Source: Chromatiaceae bacterium
Lineage (GTDB): Bacteria > Pseudomonadota > Gammaproteobacteria > Chromatiales > Chromatiaceae
Reading direction: 5' to 3'
Assembly (NCBI GenBank): GCA_024235175.1
Contig: JACKMX010000002.1
Span: 62,001-126,000 of the forward strand
Length of the DNA: 64,000 nt
Positions 16,775 through 26,151 of this stretch are shown here, one piece after another. A program made the translations under genes and the position numbers. Positions within the stretch are counted from its first letter, which is position 1. Every line of letters begins with the position of its first letter. The notes beneath the pieces are model-generated. The model was not told the origin of the DNA and did not search any database. It saw only the letters and a program-made list of their open reading frames with translations.

Positions 16775-18871
16775 TTAACCTTCACCTTCCGCTACCGCCT
16801 TCATGCTCAGGCGTACGCGTCCCTGTTTATCCACCTCGAGAACTTTCACCTTTACGACGTCCCCCTCAGAGAGTTTGTCGCTTACCTTCTCGACCCGCTC
16901 TTCGCAAATCTGGGAAATGTGAACTAGACCGTCGCGGCCGGGCAATATAGTGACGAATGCCCCGAAGTCCATCAGGCGTGCCACCTTGCCTTCGTAGACG
17001 GCACCAACCTCGACGTCGGCGGTGATCAGTTCGATACGCTTCCTGGCATCTTCACCTGCAGCTCTGTCGACCGAAAAGATCTTGATCATACCGTCATCCG
17101 TCACATCAATAGTGGCACCGGTCTCTTCGGTAATGGCACGGATGGTGGTGCCGCCCTTGCCTATTACGTCGCGAATCTTATCGGGATCTATTTTGAAGGA
17201 GACGATGCGCGGCGCATGTTCGGACATCTCTTTGCGCGGCGAGGAGATCACCTTGTTCATCTCCTCCAGGATGTAGAGACGCCCGGCTTTCGCCTGATCG
17301 AGCGCAATTTCCATTATCTCGCGGGTAATGCCGTCGATCTTGATATCCATCTGCAGCGCATTGACACCGGTCGCGGTGCCGGCCACTTTGAAATCCATGT
17401 CACCCAGATGATCCTCATCACCCAGAATATCGGTCAGGACTGCAAAATCATCGCCCTCCTTGATCAAACCCATTGCGACACCGGCCACCGGTGCCTTGAT
17501 CGGCACACCGGCATCCATCAGCGACAGACTGGTGCCGCACACGGAAGCCATTGAGGAGGAGCCGTTTGACTCGGTAATTTCTGATACCACACGGATCGCG
17601 TACGGAAAGTCTGCAAGGCCTGGCATACAGGCCAGCACACCTCTCTTGGCCAGACGGCCATGACCTATCTCGCGCCGCTTTGGACTGCCCACCCGTCCGA
17701 TCTCGTTGACACAGAAGGGAGGAAAGTTGTAGTGCAACATGAATGGTTCGCGGTAAGAGCCATCCAGTGCATCAATTATCTGAGCATCCCGTTCTGTTCC
17801 AAGTGTGGTGACAACCAGCGCCTGAGTTTCGCCACGCGTGAAGAGCGCAGAACCATGCGTACGCGGCAATACGCCGGTACGTACAGTGATCGGACGCACG
17901 GTCCTGGTATCCCGGCCGTCAATGCGAGCCTCTCCCGCAAGAATCCGGCTGCGGACGACTCGCTTCTTCAATTTTTCCAGTGCTTCCAGAACCTCCGCTT
18001 CGGGCCAGCTCGGCGTGCCCCCACTGCAGAGAACCGCTATTGTTTCTGCTTTTATCTGATCGATACGACTGTAGCGTTCCATTTTGTCAGGGATGGTGTA
18101 CGCATGGCTGAGCACCTCTCCGGCACTGTTTTCGACAGCATTGGTAAGCTCGACATTCTCCGTCGGCGGTTCGAATGCCATAACCGGCTTACCCACTTCA
18201 GCGGCCAGATCCTTGATGGCGGAGATTGCAACCTGCATCTGCTCGTGCCCGAACAGCACTGCACCCAGCATTACATCTTCCGGCAGACCCTTTGCCTCCG
18301 ACTCCACCATTAACACTGCCCTTTCCGTGCCAGCGACAACCAGATCCAGGTCGGTATGGTCACTCAATCCCGAACCAGGTGCATTGAGCAGGTACGCGCC
18401 ATCCTTATAGCCGACACGGGCGGCGCCGATCGGGCCATTGAACGGCAGGCCGGAGATACACAGAGCAGCAGAAGTCCCCAGCAATGCCGGAATCTCGGGA
18501 TCCACCTCCGGATTAAGCGACATGACAGTGCAGATGATCTGGACTTCATTGGTAAAGCCTTTGGGAAACAGGGGACGAACCGGGCGGTCGATCAGGCGGG
18601 AGACCAATATCTCCTTCTCCGCGGGACGACCCTCCCGGCGAAAGAAACCGCCAGGAATCTTGCCGGCGGCGTAGGTCTTCTCCTGATAGTCGACGGTCAT
18701 TGGAAAGAAATCCCGCCCCTCCACCCTGCTTCCGGAGCCGACTACGGTACACTGAACAACTGTACCATCCATATCGATCATAATCGCACCGTCAGCCTGA
18801 CGCGCGATTTCGCCGGTCTCCAGCGTCACTTTATGAACGCCGTACTGAAACTCTTTCTTGATAGGAGTCAC
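16775..18871 (-). CDS. pnp: polyribonucleotide nucleotidyltransferase (PNPase)
   Basis: PNPase phosphorolyses RNA 3'-to-5' in the degradosome. The 698-residue protein has two RNase PH-like cores (about 10-230 and 310-545) and an alpha-helical linker, followed by KH (KIRDVIGKGGTTIRAITEETG) and S1 (GKVARLMDFGAFVTILPGRDG) domains. The start is a GTG at 18871 with a GAGGA site eight bases upstream. It follows rpsO by 29 bp, the standard rpsO-pnp pairing, and ends at an intrinsic terminator. Confidence 0.98.
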   Translation of the reverse strand: MTPIKKEFQYGVHKVTLETGEIARQADGAIMIDMDGTVVQCTVVGSGSRVEGRDFFPMTVDYQEKTYAAGKIPGGFFRREGRPAEKEILVSRLIDRPVRPLFPKGFTNEVQIICTVMSLNPEVDPEIPALLGTSAALCISGLPFNGPIGAARVGYKDGAYLLNAPGSGLSDHTDLDLVVAGTERAVLMVESEAKGLPEDVMLGAVLFGHEQMQVAISAIKDLAAEVGKPVMAFEPPTENVELTNAVENSAGEVLSHAYTIPDKMERYSRIDQIKAETIAVLCSGGTPSWPEAEVLEALEKLKKRVVRSRILAGEARIDGRDTRTVRPITVRTGVLPRTHGSALFTRGETQALVVTTLGTERDAQIIDALDGSYREPFMLHYNFPPFCVNEIGRVGSPKRREIGHGRLAKRGVLACMPGLADFPYAIRVVSEITESNGSSSMASVCGTSLSLMDAGVPIKAPVAGVAMGLIKEGDDFAVLTDILGDEDHLGDMDFKVAGTATGVNALQMDIKIDGITREIMEIALDQAKAGRLYILEEMNKVISSPRKEMSEHAPRIVSFKIDPDKIRDVIGKGGTTIRAITEETGATIDVTDDGMIKIFSVDRAAGEDARKRIELITADVEVGAVYEGKVARLMDFGAFVTILPGRDGLVHISQICEERVEKVSDKLSEGDVVKVKVLEVDKQGRVRLSMKAVAEGEG

Positions 18872-18900
18872 TATAGTGTCCTCAATTATTTAAGCCGTGG

Positions 18901-19170
18901 TTAACGGCGCAGGCCGAGGTTGGAAATCAGTGTACGGTAACGTTCCACATCCTTGGATTTCAGGTAGTCCAACAGTTTGCGACGGGAGTTGACCATTCGC
19001 ACCAGACCACGACGCGAGTGATGATCATGCTTATGCTGGGAAAAGTGCTCGGTAAGTTCGTTGATACGAGCGCTCAATAGCGCCACCTGCACCTCGGGTG
19101 AACCGGTATCGTTTTCACCCCGGCTGTACTTCCCGATGATTTCGCTCTTCTGATCTGCATTCAATGCCAT
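18901..19170 (-). CDS. rpsO: 30S ribosomal protein S15
   Basis: The 89-residue protein is full length and shows family landmarks GSPEVQVALLSARINELTEHF and HHSRRGLVRMVNSRRKLLDYL. S15 binds the 16S rRNA central domain. A GAGGAG site precedes the ATG. Unlike truB-rpsO in E. coli, the upstream gap to truB is 426 bp and filled with repeats, so an independent promoter is likely. Confidence 0.98.
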   Translation of the reverse strand: MALNADQKSEIIGKYSRGENDTGSPEVQVALLSARINELTEHFSQHKHDHHSRRGLVRMVNSRRKLLDYLKSKDVERYRTLISNLGLRR

Positions 19171-19381
19171 TGTTTTCTCCTCATTGGTAAAAGTTAAAAA
19201 GGCCTTTCCCCAACAATGAGTTCAGGGAACCAGGCCTGTTCGATACCTGGATAGCCGGCATAGCCATCCGGGATCAGCGGACCGCCGATTATGCTGCTTT
19301 TTGCTCCAACGATCAAACGATTAAGGAAAACTTCTTAAAACCCTGTGTGAAAAAATGGGATAGAAAGACCCAGCAAACAGG

Positions 19382-19453
19382 GCAGAGGGCCAAGGGCCTA
19401 GGATCAAGAGAAGCTACAATCGGTTTTTCCTGGGCCCTTGGCCCTCAGCCCTT
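19382..19453. repeat. dispersed palindromic repeat, copy B
   Basis: The arms AGAGGGCCAAGGGCCTAGGA (from 19384) and TCCTGGGCCCTTGGCCCTCA (from 19428) are near-perfect inverse complements around a 24-bp centre. The outer part reads GGGCTGAGGGCC on the minus strand, as in the copies at 2898 and 53246. Confidence 0.75.
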
Positions 19454-19546
19454 ACAGACTGTTGTCGCATTGTGCTATTACTACTCCGACGCACCCTGCT
19501 TATAACCCTTAGGATATGAGTAGTTGCCTACAGCTTTTCTCCTTAT

Positions 19547-19588
19547 TCCCTGGTCCTCGGCCCTCTTGTCTGCTGCCCTTGGCCCTGG
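19547..19588. repeat. dispersed palindromic repeat, copy C
   Basis: CCTGGTCCTCGGCCCTC and GCCCTTGGCCCTGG are two tandem same-orientation arms of the repeat family in the 50 bp just beyond the truB stop codon. Confidence 0.6.
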
Positions 19589-19596
19589 TGGTATCA

Positions 19597-20505
19597 TTAA
19601 ATCAGCCTCTTGGGCGCTACACGTCCATCGTCAAGAATCTCGCCGACGCCAATAAAACCATTTTTATGATCGTACAGACGGACCCGCCCCTCAATTGGCG
19701 CTCTCGGCACCTGCACCGGCTGTCCCTGTTTTACATAGAAAGTGCTATCCGAGTTGAGACAGATTGCCGGCCAGTTAATGATTGCGCTCTCCATCGGCAA
19801 CAAGAGCGCATCCAGCGCATCACGACCCTTTTCAAATGCGCTGTGCAATTCATCCATGCGCACCATTTGCCCGGCGGTGAAAGGCCCGACTCCGGTCCGG
19901 CGCAACGCAGCGACATGCGCTCCGCAGCCTAAAACAGTACCTATATCCTCTACCAGAGTACGTATATAAGTTCCCTTGCTGCAGTGAACATTGAGTTCGA
20001 ATTCAGGAAGACGGCATGAGTGGAGTTCCAATTCATGAATCCGTACCGTACGCGGCTCGCGTTCAACCTCGATTCCGTCTCTGGCCAGTTTATAGAGGCG
20101 CTCACCCTTGTGCTTGAGCGCGGAATACATTGGAGGAATCTGCTGGATTTCGCCGATGAACTTGTGTAACGCTCCGCTAATATCGGATTCGTTGATACCC
20201 TCCGTCGGGCGTGTTTCGACGATGGCCCCTTCCGCGTCTCCGGTGACTCTAGTCTCCCCGAGTTTGACCCGTACCCAGTAACGTTTGTCTGCATCCAGTA
20301 AAAAAGCGGAGATTTTTGTTGCAGAGCCGAAGCAGATCGGCAGCAGACCCCCGGCCAATGGATCAAGACTGCCGGTATGACCCGCCTTGCGCGCAAAATA
20401 GATGCGCTTGACTCGTTGCAAGGCGGCGTTGGAGGTCTCTCCCAAGGGTTTATCGAGCAGAAGAATACCCTGCACATTACGTCCTGCATTACCTCGTCGG
20501 CCCAT
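19597..20505 (-). CDS. truB: tRNA pseudouridine-55 synthase
   Basis: TruB makes pseudouridine 55 in the tRNA T-loop. The 302-residue protein has the motif GILLLDKPLGETSN near the N-terminus and the catalytic Asp in AGHTGSLDPLAGGLLPI (about residue 52). The remaining TruB motifs (YSALKHKGERLYKLARDG, GTYIRTLVEDIG) and a C-terminal PUA-like extension are also present. It is the last gene of the rimP-nusA-infB-rbfA-truB run, 13 bp after rbfA. Confidence 0.97.
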   Translation of the reverse strand: MGRRGNAGRNVQGILLLDKPLGETSNAALQRVKRIYFARKAGHTGSLDPLAGGLLPICFGSATKISAFLLDADKRYWVRVKLGETRVTGDAEGAIVETRPTEGINESDISGALHKFIGEIQQIPPMYSALKHKGERLYKLARDGIEVEREPRTVRIHELELHSCRLPEFELNVHCSKGTYIRTLVEDIGTVLGCGAHVAALRRTGVGPFTAGQMVRMDELHSAFEKGRDALDALLLPMESAIINWPAICLNSDSTFYVKQGQPVQVPRAPIEGRVRLYDHKNGFIGVGEILDDGRVAPKRLI

Positions 20506-20518
20506 GTTCGGTTTCCGG

Positions 20519-20890
20519 TTACTCTGTGTGTTTGTCCGAGTCGGACTTGACTGCCTGCTCGATCAGATTGGAAAGCCTTTCGCCCTGTTCCACGGATTCA
20601 TCGTGGACAAAGTGTAACTCCGGCAGTGTGCGCAGCTTCATCCTGCGGCCCAGTTCATGGCGAAAGAATGGAGCGGCATCGTTTAGAACCCGGGTGGTTT
20701 CAGGCTTTCCCATCTCGCCGGCCATGACAGTGAAATAGATCGTCGCATGAGAAAAATCGCGTACGACCCTGACAGCCTGGATAGTGATCATACCGAGCCT
20801 TGGATCGTCCAACTCCTCACGTACCAGAGCGGCAAGTTCTCTATGCATCTGAGCCCCGACCCGATCAGTACGCTTGAATTCACGTGCCAT
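20519..20890 (-). CDS. rbfA: 30S ribosome-binding factor A
   Basis: RbfA assists maturation of the 16S rRNA 5' end in the small subunit. The 123-residue protein has the KH-like fold sequence RVGAQMHRELAALVREELDDPRLGMITI and the C-terminal LRTLPELHFVHDESVEQGERL. It lies 47 bp downstream of infB and 13 bp upstream of truB. Confidence 0.97.
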   Translation of the reverse strand: MAREFKRTDRVGAQMHRELAALVREELDDPRLGMITIQAVRVVRDFSHATIYFTVMAGEMGKPETTRVLNDAAPFFRHELGRRMKLRTLPELHFVHDESVEQGERLSNLIEQAVKSDSDKHTE

Positions 20891-20937
20891 CTATAAAATC
20901 CGGCGCAACCGTGCGTGAGCTATCTGCAGTTCTGGCA

Positions 20938-23550
20938 TCATATCTGGCGTGCCACTTCGGTGCGGTCGAACACCTCAATTTGATCACCAGCCCGGACATC
21001 GTTGTAGTTTTTTACTCCGATACCGCATTCAGTTCCCGCTTTAACCTCATTAACGTCATCCTTATGCCGGCGCAGCGATTCCAACGAACCCTCGTAAATC
21101 ACGACATTGTTGCGCAGCACCCGAATTGGACTGTTGCGCTTGACCGTTCCATCTATAACCATACACCCGGCAATAGAGCCGAGCCTGGATGAGCGGAACA
21201 CATCCCGCACCTCGGCCAGGCCGATAATCTCCTCGCGCACTTCCGGTGCGAGCAGTCCGGAAAGTGCTTTTTTCACATCATCCAGGATTTCATAAATAAT
21301 ACTGTAGTAGCGTATTTCCACGCCCTGCTCTTCGGCAATGCGTCTGGCTGCAGCATCGGCCCGGACATTAAAGCCGATAACGGCGGCATTTGAGGTCAAC
21401 GCCAGGCTCACATCAGATTCATTGATACCACCGACACCTGTAGCCACCAGCTTGACTTTAACCTCATCAGTGGAAAGGCCCGAGAGCGAATCGCGCAGCG
21501 CTTCAATACTGCCCTGCACATCCGCCTTCACAACCAGATTGACGTAGCTGACGTCACCCTCAGTCATCTGTGCGAAGAAATCCTCCATCTTGGAGGCTTT
21601 CTGAGCTGCGAAACGGCTGTCACGCCGCTTCTCTTTACGGCTCGCCGCCAACTCCCGTGCCCTGCGCTCGCTTGAGACAACGATTGCGTCATCTCCTGCG
21701 TTGGGCACACCAGACAACCCCAGCACTTCCACCGGTATGGAGGGCCCCGCAGTTTTCGTCTGTTGGCGATTTTCATCCAGCATGGCACGGACACGACCAA
21801 ATTCCTGTCCACTAACCAGCATATCCCCCTGCTTCAGGGTACCGGATTGAACCAGAACCGTTGCCACGGGCCCTCGCCCTTTGTCCAGACTTGACTCCAC
21901 GACGATGCCACGTGCCGCGCCATCAACCACAGCCCTTAGCTCGAGCACCTCAGCCTGCAGAAGAATGGCATCCAGCAAGCTATCAATGCCTTCACCGGTT
22001 TTTGCCGATACCTGAACAAACATGGTGTCACCGCCCCATTGTTCAGCGATGATCTCCTGCTGGGAGAGCTCCTGCATCACCTTATCGGGATTCGCATCAG
22101 GCTTATCGATTTTATTTACCGCCACGATGACAGGCACTTCAGCCGCTTTGGAGTGTTGAATGGCTTCGATAGTCTGAGGCTTGACGCCGTCATCCGCTGC
22201 GACAACCAGAACCACGATATCGGTCGCCTTGGCGCCGCGGGCACGCATTGCCGAGAAAGCGGCGTGACCGGGGGTATCCAAAAACGAGATCATCCCCTTC
22301 TCCGTGTCGACATGATAGGCGCCGATATGCTGGGTAATGCCCCCTGCCTCGCCGGCGGCCACCCTTGTCCTGCGAATATAATCCAGCAGTGAAGTCTTAC
22401 CATGATCGACATGTCCCATAATGGTGACCACCGGAGCTCTCGGTCGTATTTCACCCTGGATTTCATCATCCAGTGAGCTCATCACTTCTGCCTCGATATC
22501 GGCCTCCTTCTGGGCTACTGGTATGTGTCCCATCTCCTCTACCACCAGGCTGGCGCTGTCTCTGTCCAGGGGTTGATTAATAGTTACCATCATGCCCATT
22601 TTCATCAATTCTCTGATAACGTCGGCGGCCTTCACCGACATACGCTGGGCCAGATCGGCAACCGTAATACTCTCCGGAATCTCCACTTCATGTACTATCG
22701 GCTCCGTGGGCATCACAAAGCCGTGCTGCCCGTCCGCTTTGGCTGGAACACCTTTCGTTTGCATGATCTTGCCTCTGCGACGACCGCGTTTCTCCTCGGA
22801 AACATGCAGCTCCCTGCGACCTCTTCCCTTGAGATTTTCACTATCTCTTTGCTCCTCCCTGCGGGCGGTCCCTTTTCTCGCGGACCGTTCAAACGTAGTC
22901 TCTTTAGCCTGTTCCTCCAGCTTGGCCAGCCGCGCCTCCTCTTCCTGTCTGCGTAACTCTTTGGCTTTCTGCTGACGCTTCTTCTCTTCCTCTTCCCGCC
23001 GTTCCAGCTCAGCCAGCTGGTTACGCTTGGCCTCCTCTTCCGCCGCCGCGAGCTTCTTTGCATTCTCCTCTTCCAGCCGCTTCCTTTCGGCTTCCTGGCG
23101 CGCCTTGTTTTCCTCTTCGATTCCACGTATTTGAAGTGCCTGCTCATCCAGTGCCTTACGCGCAGCCTCAGCCTCTTCCAAGCGTTGATCATCTTCATCC
23201 ACAGCACTGCGCTTGACATAGGTTTTTTTTCGCCGCACTTCGACACTAACCGTCTTGCCTCCGGCACGTGTTGCCGGACCGCGCCCAATGGTACGTCCGG
23301 GTGCACCCGGCTGTCTGAGTTCGGTAACCGTCTTACGCTTCAGTGTGATTTTCTTGGGACCGCCGGCAGCACCGGTTTGCGATTTGCCGTGACTCTCCCT
23401 CAGGTGGGTCAGCAACTGACGCTTCTCTTCTTCGGTGATAATATCTTCAGCCCCGGATTTGGACAGGGAAGCCTGCCCCAACTGGGATAGCAGCAGGTCG
23501 ACCGGAATGCCAACATCGTCCGCCAGCTGTTTTACCGTTATATTGCTCAT
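20938..23550 (-). CDS. infB: translation initiation factor IF-2
   Basis: IF-2 brings fMet-tRNA to the ribosome and hydrolyses GTP. The 870-residue protein has an N-terminal IF2N domain (about 1-50), a long charged Lys/Glu/Arg-rich region (about 110-280), a second IF2N-like domain, the G domain with GHVDHGKTS (about 377), DTPGHAAF and NKIDK motifs, and two C-terminal beta-barrel domains. The length matches the long gammaproteobacterial form. It lies 24 bp after nusA. Confidence 0.98.
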   Translation of the reverse strand: MSNITVKQLADDVGIPVDLLLSQLGQASLSKSGAEDIITEEEKRQLLTHLRESHGKSQTGAAGGPKKITLKRKTVTELRQPGAPGRTIGRGPATRAGGKTVSVEVRRKKTYVKRSAVDEDDQRLEEAEAARKALDEQALQIRGIEEENKARQEAERKRLEEENAKKLAAAEEEAKRNQLAELERREEEEKKRQQKAKELRRQEEEARLAKLEEQAKETTFERSARKGTARREEQRDSENLKGRGRRELHVSEEKRGRRRGKIMQTKGVPAKADGQHGFVMPTEPIVHEVEIPESITVADLAQRMSVKAADVIRELMKMGMMVTINQPLDRDSASLVVEEMGHIPVAQKEADIEAEVMSSLDDEIQGEIRPRAPVVTIMGHVDHGKTSLLDYIRRTRVAAGEAGGITQHIGAYHVDTEKGMISFLDTPGHAAFSAMRARGAKATDIVVLVVAADDGVKPQTIEAIQHSKAAEVPVIVAVNKIDKPDANPDKVMQELSQQEIIAEQWGGDTMFVQVSAKTGEGIDSLLDAILLQAEVLELRAVVDGAARGIVVESSLDKGRGPVATVLVQSGTLKQGDMLVSGQEFGRVRAMLDENRQQTKTAGPSIPVEVLGLSGVPNAGDDAIVVSSERRARELAASRKEKRRDSRFAAQKASKMEDFFAQMTEGDVSYVNLVVKADVQGSIEALRDSLSGLSTDEVKVKLVATGVGGINESDVSLALTSNAAVIGFNVRADAAARRIAEEQGVEIRYYSIIYEILDDVKKALSGLLAPEVREEIIGLAEVRDVFRSSRLGSIAGCMVIDGTVKRNSPIRVLRNNVVIYEGSLESLRRHKDDVNEVKAGTECGIGVKNYNDVRAGDQIEVFDRTEVARQI

Positions 23551-23574
23551 TGTGAAAGGACCTCCAAAATAGCC

Positions 23575-25080
23575 CTATCCCTGTTGCCCATCGTCTTCAA
23601 ACCAGGGTGCACGTGCGGTCATAATCAGTGCAGCTGCCCGTTCCTCATCCATTCCTTCAATCTCCATCAGCTCATCGACCGACAGTTCAGCAAGGTCATC
23701 CATGCTGATCACGTCGCGTTCAGCCAGTGAGTAAGCAAGCTCCCTGGTCATGCCGTCCATAGTGATGAGACTCTCCTCCGGCTCCTTCAACGTCTCTTCC
23801 TTGGCGATAGCCTGAGTCAGAAGCACCTCTTTGGCCCGGGCCCGAAGCGAGTCGACGATATCAGCATCGAACTCCTCAATCTCAAGCATTTCGCTGATAG
23901 GCACATAGGCCACCTCGTCGAGTGACGAGAAACCCTCCTGTACCAGAATGGTGGCCACCTCTTCATCCACATCCAACTGCTTCATGAAATGCTCTATGTA
24001 GACTCTGCCCTCTTCCTCGCTCTGCGCAGCTGCATCCGCCTCATTCATGACGTTCAGTTCCCATCCGGTCAGCTCGCTGGCAAGACGTACGTTTTGTCCG
24101 CCGCGCCCGATCGCCTGAGAAAGATTATCCTCACTGACCGCCACGGTCATACTGCCCTTGTCCTCGTCAACGACAATAGAGACCACCTCTGCCGGTGACA
24201 TCGCGTTGATCACGAACTGAGCTACGTTTCCATTCCAAAGAATGATATCCACCCTCTCCCCGTTGAGTTCATTTGAAACGGCCTGTACACGCGATCCGCG
24301 CATGCCAACGCATGCACCGACAGGATCGATTCGGGAGTCCCTTGAGACCACCGCAATTTTCGCTCTGAGTCCGGGATCCCTGGCTGCACCTTTTATCTCA
24401 ATCAGCTTTTCCCCCACTTCCGGCACTTCAAGCTTAAACAGTTCAATCAACAGCTCAGGACGCGTGCGACTTACGAAAAGCTGAGGGCCCCGGGGTTCCG
24501 GTCGAACATCGTACAGATAGCCGCGGATTCGGTCACCGGATCTGACCGATTCTCTGGGGATCATCTCTTCCCGCGGAATCAACGCCTCGGCATTACTTCC
24601 CAGATCCAGCGTCACGTTACCCCGCTCAATCCGCTTGACCACTCCGGTCACCAACTCACCTTTGCGTGCCTGATAAGCCTCAACCACCTTGGCGCGCTCG
24701 GCTTCACGAACTTTCTGGACGATTACCTGCTTTGCCGTCTGCGCTGCGATTCTACCGAAAGCGATAGACTCCATAGGCTCCTCAATGAAATCACCTGCCT
24801 TGATTGCAGGATGCTGTTTGCGAGCATCCTCTAGCAGCACCTGGGATTGAGGATTCAGCCCCTCCTCCTCATCCGCCTCGGCGACCACCTCCCAGCGACG
24901 AAAACTGACGTAGTTTCCCGACTCCCGGTCGATTGAAACCCTGACATCGATTTCACCTCCATGCTTTTTACGGGTTGCCGATGACAACGCAGCCTCAATA
25001 GCCTCGAAAATGATCTCCTTCTCTATCTCTTTCTCGTTGGAAACGACATCAACAACCATTAAAATTTCTTTATTGTTCAT
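23575..25080 (-). CDS. nusA: transcription termination/antitermination factor NusA
   Basis: NusA binds RNA polymerase and nascent RNA at pauses and terminators. The 501-residue protein has the N-terminal polymerase-binding domain (NKEILMVVDVVSNEKEI), S1 (about 135-200), two KH domains (IDPVGACVGMRGSRVQAVS and LSQAIGRGGQNVRLAS), and two C-terminal acidic helix-hairpin-helix repeats (about 360-495), the gamma/beta-proteobacterial form. Tandem terminators in the operon leader make autoregulation plausible. Confidence 0.98.
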   Translation of the reverse strand: MNNKEILMVVDVVSNEKEIEKEIIFEAIEAALSSATRKKHGGEIDVRVSIDRESGNYVSFRRWEVVAEADEEEGLNPQSQVLLEDARKQHPAIKAGDFIEEPMESIAFGRIAAQTAKQVIVQKVREAERAKVVEAYQARKGELVTGVVKRIERGNVTLDLGSNAEALIPREEMIPRESVRSGDRIRGYLYDVRPEPRGPQLFVSRTRPELLIELFKLEVPEVGEKLIEIKGAARDPGLRAKIAVVSRDSRIDPVGACVGMRGSRVQAVSNELNGERVDIILWNGNVAQFVINAMSPAEVVSIVVDEDKGSMTVAVSEDNLSQAIGRGGQNVRLASELTGWELNVMNEADAAAQSEEEGRVYIEHFMKQLDVDEEVATILVQEGFSSLDEVAYVPISEMLEIEEFDADIVDSLRARAKEVLLTQAIAKEETLKEPEESLITMDGMTRELAYSLAERDVISMDDLAELSVDELMEIEGMDEERAAALIMTARAPWFEDDGQQG

Positions 25081-25095
25081 CGCCTCTATACCTAA

Positions 25096-25560
25096 TCAGA
25101 ATTCCGGGACAAGTCTTGCCTTGTCGATCTGATCCAGCGGCAGACGAAATACTTCATCGTCGACCGCCAGCAACACGTCGTCATCGTCGATACCCTGTAG
25201 TTCACCCTTAAACCGGCGCTGCCCCGATATTTTTGTGCGTAATTTCAGCGTTACGCGGTTGCCGGCAAACCGTTGGAAATCCCGCCTTCCAAAAAGCGGC
25301 CTATCCAGCCCCGGCGATGAAACTTCAAGGTTATAGTTCTCCCTGATCGGATCTTCCACATCGAGAATTCCACTCACCTGGTGGCTCACCCGGGAACAGT
25401 CTTCCAGCGTAATTCCATCAGGATTATCAATGTAGATACGCAGCAAACCACCACCGCCTGAACCACCCTTGTGCAGATACTCAACACCCACAAGCTCGTA
25501 ACCCATGCCCTCAATTGCAGGGGTAAAAAGATTGATCAAGTTGTCCGAAGTATCAGCCAT
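25096..25560 (-). CDS. rimP: ribosome maturation factor RimP
   Basis: RimP assists 30S assembly. From the ATG at 25560 the protein has 154 residues, with YELVGVEYLHKG, LRIYIDNPDGITLEDCSRVSHQVSGILD and VSSPGLDRPLF, all standard RimP signatures. An in-frame alternative start four codons upstream (25572) would fall next to the terminator T-run and is less likely. It is the first gene of the operon, directly after a terminator-like hairpin in the leader. Confidence 0.96.
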   Translation of the reverse strand: MADTSDNLINLFTPAIEGMGYELVGVEYLHKGGSGGGGLLRIYIDNPDGITLEDCSRVSHQVSGILDVEDPIRENYNLEVSSPGLDRPLFGRRDFQRFAGNRVTLKLRTKISGQRRFKGELQGIDDDDVLLAVDDEVFRLPLDQIDKARLVPEF

Positions 25561-25573
25561 TCGACAATCCACT

Positions 25574-25599
25574 AAAAAAAAATGGGCCAGAGGCCCACT
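25574..25599 (-). terminator. leader terminator T2, just before rimP
   Basis: Minus-strand TGGGCC-TCT-GGCCCA stem-loop (6 bp, 3-nt loop) followed by nine T residues, ending 14 bp before the rimP ATG. Read-through of this hairpin is needed to express the operon. Confidence 0.85.
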
Positions 25600-25664
25600 T
25601 CCCGAAACGCCCGAACCTGGGCATTTGCCGCTGGCGAAAGGCCGCTTTTTCCGGCCCGCCCAAT

Positions 25665-25688
25665 AAAAAAACCCCGACGCCGGGGTTT
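25665..25688 (-). terminator. leader terminator T1
   Basis: Minus-strand AAACCCCG-GCGT-CGGGGTTT stem of 8 bp followed by a T-tract. It lies about 70 nt after the predicted transcription start. Its 5' arm can alternatively pair with the GCCGGGG stretch upstream. Confidence 0.88.
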
Positions 25689-25764
25689 CTCACGAAACAC
25701 ACTGCCAGTTCTGCTGCCCACTCAAGCAGCGCTTTTCCTTTAAAGCCCCGGCATTATCGGTCAG

Positions 25765-25793
25765 ATAATAGCCTATCAGGCCTATACATGCAA
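25765..25793 (-). promoter_or_regulatory. sigma-70 promoter of the rimP-nusA-infB operon
   Basis: On the minus strand TTGCAT, a 17-bp spacer and TATTAT match the -35 and -10 consensus at four and five of six positions. It is the best promoter candidate upstream of the leader terminators. Confidence 0.6.
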
Positions 25794-26151
25794 TTGCCGG
25801 AAGCCGCTGTAGACATGAATCTGTTTCGGTTCGCCTGTAAATCCCGCAGCAGGATACGGGATTTGTGCGTACAGTGGATTTCACCTACAAGGTAATCGTG
25901 TTCTGGAAAACCACCCCAAATTTTCTCAATATTTTCCAGCCAAGTCCGAAAACAGTTTAGTCAGAAGGAGATCCAACAGTTGGGCATTGCCATCCAATGA
26001 GGGCAATAATCGTCAGATTTTCTTACACCTGTTCCAATCCTCTTTCGACCAGAGTGGTTTAATCATCTGTTTCGGGTGCCATTTAAAAAATTGGCCCTAA
26101 ATTTGCTTTACTCGAATATTACGTCTACCAGAGAGCCGACCAGACCGAATC
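25794..26151. other. divergent intergenic region, rimP leader to transglycosylase
   Basis: No gene was recognised here. A minus-strand open frame of 64 codons (25690-25884) spans the terminator and leader and has no family features. The plus-strand promoter for the transglycosylase must lie here but no convincing -35/-10 pair was fixed. Confidence 0.45.

Larger units (their letters stand above)
19171..19596. other. truB-rpsO intergenic region with palindromic repeats
   Basis: This 426-bp gap contains no gene. It holds the rpsO leader and two copies of the dispersed GGGCC-rich palindrome. One copy lies directly against the truB stop. The rpsO promoter and the autoregulatory S15 site must lie within it or further upstream, but I could not pin them. 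Confidence 0.5.
25561..25758 (-). promoter_or_regulatory. rimP-nusA operon leader with tandem attenuators
   Basis: The roughly 200-nt untranslated leader begins about 7 nt after a good sigma-70 promoter. It carries two intrinsic terminators in series before rimP. Early in the leader, GCCGGGG (25746-25752 read on the minus strand) is exactly complementary to CCCCGGC in the 5' arm of the first terminator, so an antiterminator helix is possible. No tRNA-Met was found here, unlike E. coli metY-rimP. NusA-dependent attenuation is inferred. Confidence 0.55.

Noticed and set aside
25600..25760. Possible tRNA-Met before rimP, as in E. coli
   Set aside because: No acceptor/T-arm pair or CCA end could be folded from this sequence.
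25690..25884. 64-codon minus-strand frame in the rimP leader
   Set aside because: It spans the promoter and part of terminator T1, and has no recognisable start site or homology.
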